DNA from: Ovis canadensis
Lineage: Eukaryota > Chordata > Mammalia > Artiodactyla > Bovidae
DNA: 64,000 nt
Direction: 5' to 3'
Assembly: GCF_042477335.2 (NCBI RefSeq)
Contig: NC_091262.1
Span: 14,280,001 to 14,344,000, forward strand
Shown in pieces: positions 40,511 through 49,937 of the stretch (its first letter is position 1; each line of letters opens with the position of its first letter). The position numbers and the translations under genes were made by a program. Under the pieces are notes generated by a model. The model had not been told where the DNA came from, ran no database searches, and saw only the letters and a program-made list of their open reading frames with translations.

Positions 40511-41112
40511 AGATAGAAAATTTTCAACTTTTGTAAACAAAACTCATGTTTTGTTTTTAATAGGTCTTTACTTAAAGGAGTAATTTATGGGATTATGTGA
40601 AAATGGTAGAATTTTCAAAATCCTGCAAATATCACAAAAAAACACTTTACTATGTTAATTTCAAGTAAGACTTATTACTCATTTCAGCAGGTAGTCAGTT
40701 ACAAACCTCTGTTGTATTATGAAATGTTAAGATACATGTTATTGAGTTTATAATACATTGCCAGATTCTGTTTTATTCATCTTTGCATTCTAACTCCTGT
40801 GGGATGTGCCATAAATATAAAAATGTTCAAAATTTGAATTTTCTTAGATAAAGCAAATCATCTTATCGTGGATTTTTTTTTTGTCTTGAAACTTTTTCAG
40901 TCATATGCAGTACCTTTTTGCCCACATAATTGATGCCTCTGAAAGGAAGAGAGAATTTGGATACTGAATTTTCTGATGTGTTAATGTGGATCCTACCCAG
41001 TAATGTTGCAACAAGGCTAAAAATCTTACTTAACTACGTTTAGGACAGAACAAACCACACCAGGTAAAATAATCTTGTTTTTTTAAAAAAGAGCATATTA
41101 CAGAGGCCTTGG

Positions 41113-41192
41113 CTAGGTTTATGATGACATAGGACCTTGTCTGAACATGATGATTTCAAAATTTGAGCTTAAAAGGACACTCTGAAATCTAG
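41113..41192 (+). ncRNA. SNORD107: SNORD107 (HBII-436-like) C/D box snoRNA
   Basis: All C/D elements are present in order: C box ATGATGA (41121-41127), D' CTGA (41141-41144), C' ATGATGA (41147-41153) and D CTGA (41182-41185). A 7-bp terminal stem closes it: CTAGGTT (41113-41119) pairs with AATCTAG (41186-41192), with one G-U pair. It lies 3.6 kb after the SNRPN poly(A) site, close to the spacing I recall for human SNORD107. The internal sequence (CAGGACCTTGT-like segment and TTTCAAAATTTGAGC) also matches my memory of that RNA. SNORD107 is an orphan imprinted snoRNA, processed from an intron of the SNHG14 host transcript. No rRNA or snRNA target is evident. Confidence 0.9.
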
Positions 41193-41371
41193 TCAATGTG
41201 CCTCAATAGACTTTTCAGACATTATTCTTGGCAGAAATGTTGTCCTGACATGTGAAGGCTGAATGGCTAAAATTGGCAAGTGTAGCAGTACACTTTGTGC
41301 CAGTTCTTTAGACATCCCTTGTTTTCTTTTCGTAGATTTTTGTAATTATTTTCTTTTTTTCTTCCTTTTTT
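41193..41371 (+). other. Flank of SNORD107
   Basis: Unique sequence 3' of the snoRNA, presumably intronic in the host transcript. No splice site can be assigned. Confidence 0.35.
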
Positions 41372-41440
41372 ATATGTGCGCATATATATATGTGTGTATA
41401 TATATGTATGTGTGTGTGTGTGTGTGTACCACACACACTG
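41372..41440. repeat. TA/TG-rich microsatellite
   Basis: TATATATATGTGTGTATATA ... (TG)n and then ACCACACACAC: alternating purine-pyrimidine, likely polymorphic. Confidence 0.9.
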
Positions 41441-42392
41441 TTCAAAGCAAAAATGGAAGCTCATCTTGGATCTCAGAAGGCACATATGTGACAAGGTGGA
41501 AACAAAGACAGAAACAAGATCAAAAGAAAGGAAACTACCACATCTTGGATCAAACATTGGAAACCAGCTCTGGGTGTCTAAGTGATGTCCAGAAAGAATG
41601 TTTATGGGACGTATTTTATGAAATGCAGTGAATGTGGTAAGTGCTGTCACATGGATGTTGGTGTTTAAGGACAGTTTATTTCTCTTCAGTTGTCTGCAGT
41701 TGATCAGTGCGATCAGAGCCTATCACAGAGTAAATGCTTAAGAGAGATACCATTACTGATGTTTTAAAATTTTATTAGATACTTATATTAGTGAATGTTA
41801 ACTTGGATTAGTGTCAGATTAGAATCTAGGGCTATCTGATATACTCTGAATACTTACTAGTCAGTAAGTTTGGCTCCTCTCTGGGAGTAGCTGTTTAGTA
41901 AATAGCAGGATTTATTGTAGAGAAGCTAAGTACTTTGTCATGAAGTTTACAGGGTATTCATAGGGATACATTTTAGTCATTTTTGTCAAAAGTGGAAATA
42001 CGTGCAATTTGAGTTCATAGGAGTGAGCATATCTTTGTTGCTTAGTGAGATGATGAAGTTCTACTAGAAGAGAAGTATTTGAAATGTACTTTTGCTTGTT
42101 CTAGATTTGAATGTTGGTGAGTAGCATCAGATATTCACACAGCCAGTGTATCTTTGCAAACAGTGCATAGGGGCAGTTAGTACAGGGGAGCTGCTCCTTT
42201 ATTGCTACAGGATACTTACTTCAGCTTTTTAAATGGTAGATGAAGTCTTCTTTCTGTGACTTCTGCCCTTCAGTCATAAAAATGACTAATAAAAAATACA
42301 AAGCAATAGTAGATGTTTTAAGAAATATTTCTAAGAATAGAAACAATCTCAGTGAGTAGTATGTTTTCTTAGACATGGTAATTTCTACCTAC
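41441..42392 (+). other. Downstream interval, nothing recognised
   Basis: Unique sequence between the snoRNA and the next SINE. It could include a host transcript exon, but no splice sites convince me. Confidence 0.4.
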
Positions 42393-42505
42393 AGTGGCAA
42401 CTCACTCCAGTACTCTTGCCTGGAGAATCCCATGGAGGGAGGAGCCTGGTAGGCTACAGTCCATGGGGTTGCAAAGAGTTGGACAACTGAGTGACTTCTC
42501 TTTCA
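42393..42505 (+). mobile_element. Bov-tA/Bov-A2 SINE fragment
   Basis: Sense: GCAACTCACTCCAGTACTCT ... GTTGCAAAGAGTTGGACAAC and TGAGTGACTTCTCTTTCAC. Confidence 0.92.
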
Positions 42506-42952
42506 CTTTACCCTGGCTGGTGAACTTGGCTGGAACACTGGCTTTGAATTTTATATAGACTGAGCAGTTTTTTTGACTAAGACAGTGAATTGTGGCCCTA
42601 AGTGATGTCAAAGCAACAATACAAATATTCCATCCCCTCAAATTGCTGAAGTCACAAAGAAGAAACTTACGAAAGTCTTGTTACAGAATAATATTTTTGT
42701 TGTCTAACATTATAACATGGCAGGTTTTGGAAAGATGGTTTTTCTAATAATGGAAATATTTCTAATACCGGAAAGATAGATTTTTCTAATATTCTTCCTT
42801 TATTAGAATTAAACATTAATGGTTCACTGGAGGCCTTGGTATCATTATGACTTTTTTTTCACCAAAGCCTATAATAAAAATTGGGATCTAACAGGTTTTT
42901 GATAGGAATTTTTGTTACACTATTGTCTCAATTATTGGTAAGTACAAAAAGT

Positions 42953-43010
42953 TGGCCATGGGGTCGCAAAGAGTCAGACATGACTGAGCGACTAAAGTGA
43001 ACTGAACTGA
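42953..43010 (+). mobile_element. SINE/BovB tail scrap
   Basis: GGCCATGGGGTCGCAAAGAG ... GAGCGACTAAAGTGAACTGA and ACTGA, the last about 58 bases only. Confidence 0.85.
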
Positions 43011-43129
43011 TAGGCAAAATTTGGCTTTCAGTTTAATGTTTATTTTCTGATTATTTTTTTTTGTAAGGATTGAGTCAAGAAGTAAGAAAATTTATTGTGC
43101 CAGCCAGAATCTAAGATCAGGGAATTGTG

Positions 43130-43262
43130 TGGTACAGTTCCCCCTGCCCCTGGCTGTACCTTGTAGCTTGTGGGATCTTAGTTCCCAAACCAGAGATTGA
43201 ACCCAGGCCCTCAGTAGTCAAAGTGTGGACTCCCAATCGCTGGACTGCCAGGGAATTCCCTG
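43130..43262 (-). mobile_element. CHR-type SINE
   Basis: Antisense: GTAGCTTGTGGGATCTTAGT ... TCGCTGGACTGCCAGGGAAT and TCCC. Confidence 0.88.
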
Positions 43263-43407
43263 AATAACACTATACTGTCTTAAACTTACTTATGTGAGAG
43301 TTCCAAATTTTGATTAGGGGCTTTTCTGAAGAGAGATGTGTATCTCTTACTGAATGCCTTTACCTGTTTCAGTCTGGCTCACTGGGGAATAAAACTTCTG
43401 TGTTTAA

Positions 43408-43495
43408 AAAAAAAAAGTCATTTTTTATTGTAAAGTAATTAGCCTCCAATTAGAATAAATAAACTTAAATTTAAAAAAAGGCATTAAAAAAAAAA
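43408..43495 (+). mobile_element. L1 3' tail scrap
   Basis: TTTATTGTAAAGTAATTAGC and CTCCAATTAGAATAAATAAA followed by A-runs: the last bases of a ruminant L1. Confidence 0.75.
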
Positions 43496-43497
43496 GA

Positions 43498-43807
43498 GCT
43501 GTTATTTATGGCTGCACTGGGTCTTTGGTGCTGTGTGTGGGCTTTCTCCAGCTGTGGCGAGTGGGGGCTGCTCTCCTTGTGGTGGTTGGGCTTCTCACTG
43601 CAGTGGTTTCCCCTGTTGCAGAGCGCAGGCTCTAGGCATTGTGGAGGCTGTAATTACAGCTCATGAGCTCTAGAGCACTGTCTAGAGCTGTAGTGCACAG
43701 GCTTAGTTGTCCCTTAGCATGTTGGATCTTCCTGGACCAGAGGTTGAACCTGTGTCTCCTGCATTGGCTGGTGGATTCTTTACTACTGAGTCAACAGGGA
43801 AGCCCCC
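43498..43807 (-). mobile_element. CHR-1-type SINE, long form
   Basis: Antisense: GGCTGCACTGGGTCTTTGGT ... TTTACTACTGAGTCAACAGG and GAAGCCCCC. About 310 bases, full-length-like. Confidence 0.88.
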
Positions 43808-45354
43808 AAAGACATGTCTTTGTTTAATTTATTCTTAGAGCAAATCTTAAAAATCAAGAGAGCATAGTTTTTGAGGCATATACAACAGAGTTTACTTATT
43901 AGTGGCTAACAGTAACTTGAAAACATAAAGATATGTGAAAATGCATATGCTATATTTAGGTTAGCAGAATACATTGATTATTCTCTTGGTTTTTATAATG
44001 TGCCATAAACAACATCCTACAACTCATTGTAAAAGAAAAGACTTTGAATAGTTGCTTTTAAAATTGAAAACACGTGTACAGATAATTCAAAGAGGATAGT
44101 GGCAAATAAGCAGGAAAACAATTCATAAACATCCTTTTAAAATCACTGTGTAATATATATTTACTATCAATTTTACAGAGATTTGAAACATGATGTCAAC
44201 TTGAAGGTGATTGGCTGTCATTCATGAACATGAATGGGGCCTAAGAAAATGGACAAGGATTTCATCAAGAAACTTAGAATTTTGCACAATAGCTACTGTG
44301 TTATATAGATGGCTGTTTTGGAGCTGCTTTTCATACTGAAACTTCTAACTGGTCCCCTTACTTCCAGCTTCAGATTCTGTAATTTATCTGTTGGCCACAA
44401 CAATCTTTGAGAAAGATGATGAAACCACATTGTGTTCTTCATAAATCTGCAATAGACATGTTTCAGAAGTGTTATAAATAAGCAATAATCGGAGAAGAGG
44501 ACAAAGGTTTATATAAACTGATAATATTTTGAGTATTTCTTGCCACTGTGAAAATTGAAAATTTTCCAGTTCTAGTTACTGAACATTTGGATTCATAAAT
44601 TTCAAACTCCTTTCCCCTTACCCTTTGGTCCACAAGAGTCTCAAGATAACTTTGCACAGCAAGATACAATGTGCAACTCAGGATGGTTTTAGGGTAGTTG
44701 TGAAAACTTTTTTTTTTTTTAATTAACATAGATGAGCAGATTTTTCTGGAGTATCCTGAGCAGTTTTACGTATGGACTGATAAGGAATTCTACACCTCTT
44801 GCCAATTTAAAGCGTCTTTGGCCAGGGCGCTTCTGTATAGATACTTTCTAGATCCTTAACTCTATTGATTTGCCTGATCCAACAGCATCAGGACAGCAAC
44901 TCTCATTCCAGATTCTCTCCAGTATTCAAGTATGTGAAGGGTGTCTACTGAATTGAAAATTATTTCAACTCGGTAAAACTTCAAGTGTTGGCTAGTCTGG
45001 ACAATATCAAGTACGCAAGCTAACCCTATAGGAATAAGAGGCTAGGAAGGGAAGGATAGTGCTTCTTGATTTCAGTTAGAAGCTTCACCATCTACAGAAT
45101 TATAGACAAATTAAGAGTTTAATACTGGCCCGAACTTCGTCTTGGTTCTGAAATATTGATATTTCATGAGCAGTCTTTGGATTGGTGAGGAAGAGTAATT
45201 TCCTTGCTGTGGATTATCACAGATACCAGTGAAAGCCCTATATATATGGCATTTGTGTACTTTTATGATAAACAGATCTTAATTGCATTTTAAAACAACT
45301 CTGATCCTATTAATTTACATTTCTAGCTTATGAATGTTTTTAAATACTTAGGAA
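43808..45354 (+). other. Repeat-poor downstream interval between SNORD107 and the SNORD108-like unit
   Basis: Unique sequence where SNORD64 would be expected from human order. An ATGATGA word occurs at 44415-44421 but no matching D box and stem can be found, so I assign no RNA. Confidence 0.5.
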
Positions 45355-45445
45355 AATTGTGTTTGGGTAATGATATTGAGATATAAAATACTCTGAATGA
45401 TGAATTGTTTATTGAATGTTAGGAGAGGAAGAGAATGAAATTCAG
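45355..45445 (+). repeat. Diverged second copy of the SNORD108-like unit
   Basis: This stretch aligns with the candidate snoRNA 500 bases downstream. Shared blocks are AATTRTGTTT, a TGAT-AT-GA-ATAA block, ATACYCTGAATGATG (allowing one inserted base), then TTATTG-AATG and a GA-rich run. An 11-13 base gap separates the two versions. No D box closes this copy, so it looks like a non-functional or ancestral duplicate. Confidence 0.4.
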
Positions 45446-45863
45446 CATGTAAGAGCTTAATTGTATTCTTTCTTTGCTTAATCTTTTGAAATCTAATATT
45501 CAAGTAGATAGGTCTACATTTATAATCATCAATATATTATTTTTATATAAGATAATACAGCTTATTTCCTAAGAAAGTTTCTAAAAATATCTTTGGTAAA
45601 ATTGTCTCCTGGAAAAGACCTTTAGAAAGGGATTCTGAGGACATTTTGTAAACTGTACAGAATTCTGTATTGTTTATGGCTGGCAAAAAGAGAAGGACAT
45701 GGAAATGTCTAATATTAATATATCATAAAAGCAAAAGAAGGTACTGCTATTGTTTATATGCATTTTAAAAATACTATGTATGACATTAATATAATTGCTT
45801 CGTGACAATTCTCAGTGTGTTGCAAACATTAACAAAGTTTGTTAATATGTATAGAATTATGTT

Positions 45864-45941
45864 TAATACATGATTATAGAAATAAGGATTGTTAGAATAC
45901 CTCTGAATGATGTATACATTTGAAATCATCTGATTGTATTA
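45864..45941 (+). ncRNA. Candidate C/D box snoRNA, positional match to SNORD108 (HBII-437)
   Basis: A perfect 7-bp terminal stem (TAATACA 45864-45870 with TGTATTA 45935-45941) encloses a C-like box ATGATTA (45870-45876), D' CTGA (45903-45906), C' ATGATGT (45907-45913) and D CTGA (45930-45933). The C box departs from RUGAUGA at the sixth base and its first base overlaps the stem. It lies 4.75 kb beyond SNORD107; I recall about 4.9 kb between human SNORD107 and SNORD108. It could be SNORD108, a decayed copy, or chance, so I leave the symbol blank. Confidence 0.6.
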
Positions 45942-47960
45942 TTGCAATGGCTTTTTGGGTGAGAGAGATTGTTCTGTATTCAACTGTCATCTAAGAAATT
46001 CTATTAAGGGTGTTCCATCAGGTTGTAGACGTTATCCTGTAAATGGTATTTATGTTACAGTTTTTTATGGTATGAGATCGCCTTATCATGATGGAATTTT
46101 TGCACCAGAGAAGAGACTCTCAACGCTTACATAATCAGGGTTGATTGGGATTTTTTTTATTGCTTTGTACATAATAGAAAAAGTACTGTGCTTTATCATC
46201 CTATCATGCATAGAGATGGTTGACATTTTGGGCATTTCAATTACTAGAATATAATGTTGGTTACTGAGGAATTTCTAGACCACTTTGTGTTAGGCAAATA
46301 AAAGCTGAATTTAGGAGACAGAGAATAGGGAGTTTTGGAAGATTGTATATGTAAATGCATCTGCATAAAGAGTGTTCTCAAACAACATCCAGACTTTGCT
46401 CCATGATCAGATGTTGGGAATCTAAATATATTTAAGCAATATTCTAATTGCCAATCAACATTAATTCATTTCTGGTAGAAGTTGTTAAACAGTTTGTTGT
46501 AAGCAATGTTAAATTTTTTGTTTAGCTTGTAATTGTCTATATCATTGTAAATTCATATCAACCTAATAGGATAGAAATATTTTTGTTTGTCAAAAGAAAT
46601 GTTCCTTCCAGCCTCTCAGTTCATTGGATCCTTAGACAATTTTTAGGTTGTGAGAAATACATAGTATGGAGTATCTAATGTAAATATATCATTTTATGAC
46701 AGGATTCATCATGGTGGAACCATCACTGGACTGCTTTTATGTTTTTCAGATATATTTGTATACAGAAAGAACACAACTCTTTATATAACTTGGAGAAATC
46801 TTCATGTATGGTAAAACAGCATAAGTTACAAAAGTTTTCATTTGCCGGTGGCATTTGACTTTTAATGAAAATAGTGTGAATTATTGTTTTAAAGTACTTG
46901 TTTATAGTTGTATAGACAATATGTAAGTTTTTATGGGTGATGTTAGTGATAGTATATCCATATATCAGACCCGAGTTCATTAAATAGTTGGCTGATCAAA
47001 GGAATGTTTTTATATTATGTCTATTTAATAGTATTATTATATGTTTTTAGGCATATGAGCTATAATTATGCATGTTTTATAAAATATTAACTGTGCAGAG
47101 AGTGAAAATTTTGCCTATTTTCACACCATCTGAGTAAATAATTGGGCAATTAAGGGATTCTTTTAGATGGTGGTCAGTAAAATAGAATATGTAGTCGTTT
47201 GCTCTAAACATTTCTTCCACGTTTTGTAGGGATGTTTTTACATACATATCCATGTATACATATAAATGCACAGGAATACATGCACATATGTGTGTATTAA
47301 ACTAGTGATACTAAAAGTCATAGAATGGAAATATTTTGGGGGCCAGTTATCATTTGGCTTTAGTCTTAGGTTCTTTGGGTTGTTTGAGGGTGGATAATAT
47401 AGGAAGCTTTAGTTTATGAACTTTATTGCTGGAGAATATAGTGAGGCTGTTAGATATGGGGGAAGCAAATATTAGTGTTTTAAAATGACATCTACATAGG
47501 ATTTGCTTGGTAGGCATGTATTTTGTGAGTACCAAACTGATAGACAAAAGTGAAAACATTATTTTGACAAATTGGATTGCTAAACTACTTGTATTTGGGA
47601 TATATTTGGTTGCTAGGGATTGCTTTTATAAAATATTTTTAATTTCTGTCAATAGTTTTGGAATACCTTTTTGTTGAAATGTTAAAGTTATGGTCATTGT
47701 TTTATCTTAGTTAGAACAGAGGGAGCATCTTCATGAATTAGGCTTGAATTTTGATGGTTTTTTGTTTATTATTGTGTTCTTGAGGCTTTTTTCACTAGAC
47801 ATTATTTGTTAGCGTGTAGAAATTATCATTCATATTTTTAAATATATAGACTTGTGTATTTTTCCTTTCCATCTAAATTTTGAGTTTTAAATATTAGAAC
47901 AGAGTAAAGACACATTGCATACTTGTCTAACAAGCAAGCTCTTAACAAGTTCCTATGTGT
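45942..47960 (+). other. Repeat-poor downstream interval
   Basis: About 2 kb of AT-rich sequence with no named interspersed repeat, unusual in this window. It may be host-transcript intron. No gene is supported. Confidence 0.45.
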
Positions 47961-47965
47961 TCTGA

Positions 47966-48004
47966 AACTGCGCGTACGCGCGCGCACAGACACACACACA
48001 CACG
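47966..48004. repeat. CG/CA alternating tract
   Basis: GCGCGTACGCGCGCGCAC followed by (CA)n: nearly perfect purine-pyrimidine alternation, a Z-DNA-prone microsatellite with locally high CpG in an AT-rich region. Confidence 0.85.
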
Positions 48005-48465
48005 AAATCAATATACTAATGTTAAACTAATGGTGAAAAATATATATTATGAAGAGAAGTGTTGCATGACCATTATGTGTTTATACTTAGTCTGTACAGG
48101 GGGACAGTATTATTAGGTGGTTGTGTGCCTGTGATCAGATTTTTGTTTCTTATCCATATAACACTAGATGTTCACAAATTTCTGTCATAGTTTTGAGTAC
48201 ATATTTACCTAAGATTCATAACACATAAGCTTTATGCTTGTTGAAATGGAATGGTAACGTTAAGTCTCACTGTTCTTGAGTGATTTTTAGAATGCTGTGT
48301 GTGCAGTTAAAAACGTGTTCTTTCTAGATACAGGCATTTCTTATATAATTTTACCTTTAATTGTGGGACAGGTATGTGTAACTTATTTTCCCAGATGTGC
48401 TAAGGTTCCTGATGCAATTCATTTTCCTAATGAAAATTTTATAGAAATGTTTGTGTTCACTTGCT

Positions 48466-49858
48466 AACATGACAGTAGCCAAAACAATTTTGTAAATAAG
48501 GAGCAAAAGTAATATTTAGTTTTAAACATGTAATATTTCTAAATGTACTGAGAATCTAAAAAGTTTAACTTTATAACTATTTCATTGTAAATGTGTTAGT
48601 ATTATCTTTTAAAATCAACATAGCAATGAAGTTGACAAACAGGCCCTTGGAGCTATGAAAAAGTTATCATATATTAGTTTGGTTGTTAAGTGGAAACACT
48701 GACAAGATCACACATTTACCCTGTTCTCATATAGAAGGAGAATTGGCCATTGTATCAAGTACGTATATTTAAAACTTACACCATGTAAATTCTTTTGGTA
48801 TATCTAATTCAAACCAAGATTCCTGATATATTTCATTTATATAATTTTTATTAAGAGCAGTTTCGGGTTCACAGAAAACTTGAAGGGAAGGCACAAAAGA
48901 TTGCCCATGTACCCTCTGCCTGAACACTTGCATAATTCCCCCCATTATCAACCTAGTACATGTATGAAAATCCACCTCCGTTATCAAATCCTCTATGAGA
49001 GTGGTACATTTTGTTAAAATTGATGAGCCCACATTGACACAATCACCTAGTGTCGGTAGTTTATACACATTATGGTTAACTCTTGCTCTTGCACATTCTG
49101 TGGGTTTGGAAAAAGATAATAATGACATGTATTATCATCATCATATTGTAATGGCCATAAAAAGCCTCTGTGCTCTACTCACCCTTCTTACAGTTTTTAT
49201 CTTTATTTTTTTCCTCTTAACATTCAAATTAAAATATGACTTTGTCAAATAAATTTTATACTACCTCTTGGAACAATACACAGTTCTGTATGTGTTCCCT
49301 CGGTTGCATGACAATATTCAAGACAGCTTTGTAAATAGGCAGATATAAGGTTTTAATTTTTAACATCTAGACTTTCTAGATGTATAGAGTCTCATAAAGT
49401 ATAATTTTGTAAATAATTCATTGTAAAGTTTCATTGTTTTCTTTAGAAATCTCAGCAGTGAAATGGATGCTGTTGTGGGTTTCTTGAGCTATATACCTGT
49501 TTAGGGATCTGCTTTCTGAGTTATGGAAAAGCAAGAGTTAAATGGTACTTTTTCATTTTTGGATTCTCATCTAAAAGAAAGTTTCGTATTTTTAGTGCTT
49601 AGATTTTTGTACATTAAAAAAGTCAAGTCGTAATTTGTAGTTGTGCTGCTGATAGGGTATTATATATTTTAATCAAAGGAAATGTGTCTTATAAGATTTT
49701 ATTGTCTTTGAATTATACAGTGTTGTATTTAATTGGAATGCATGACAGCATACAAGACAGCATTGTAAATAGCAGTAAAAGAATCATTAAAAAATCTAGG
49801 TTTTCTAGATGCATGGGATTTCACTAAGTATAAATTTGTAAATATCTCATAAAATATC
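48466..49858 (+). repeat. Three diverged tandem repeat units, about 430-465 bp period
   Basis: Three blocks of about 120-130 bases align: 48466-48595, 49305-49436 and 49738-49858. Shared words include CATGACA, ACAAGACAGC, TTTGTAAATA, a TTCTAGATG-type block and ATAAAGTATAA-like ends. The first two also share TRTGTGTTC upstream. The spacing of the last two is 433 bases; the first two are 839 apart, but an old L1 fragment (48840-49215) lies between, leaving about 464. They match no repeat family I recognise. Confidence 0.55.
48840..49215 (-). mobile_element. Old L1 3' fragment
   Basis: Antisense L1M-like: GAGCAGTTTCGGGTTCACAG, CCCCCATTATCAACCTAGTA, GAGTGGTACATTTTGTTAAA, GCCTCTGTGCTCTACTCACC. 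It separates the first two units of the diverged tandem repeat. Confidence 0.72.
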
Positions 49859-49937
49859 ACAAGGTGGCTTCTATGGTTGTATTAGTGTAACAGAACTCAT
49901 AATTGGCTTTTAGGACTGTGTAATATTTTGGTGTTTA

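Noticed and set aside
41263-41631. 122-residue open frame next to SNORD107
   Set aside because: It runs through a TA/TG microsatellite, giving a YICVYIYVCVC-type translation. No coding support.
42049-42120. ATGATGA word as another snoRNA C box
   Set aside because: No CTGA within 100 bases downstream and no terminal stem.
44405-44525. Possible SNORD64: ATGATGA at 44415-44421 with CTGA at 44518
   Set aside because: About 95 bases apart with no complementary flanks. SNORD64 is expected in this region by synteny, but I could not identify it.
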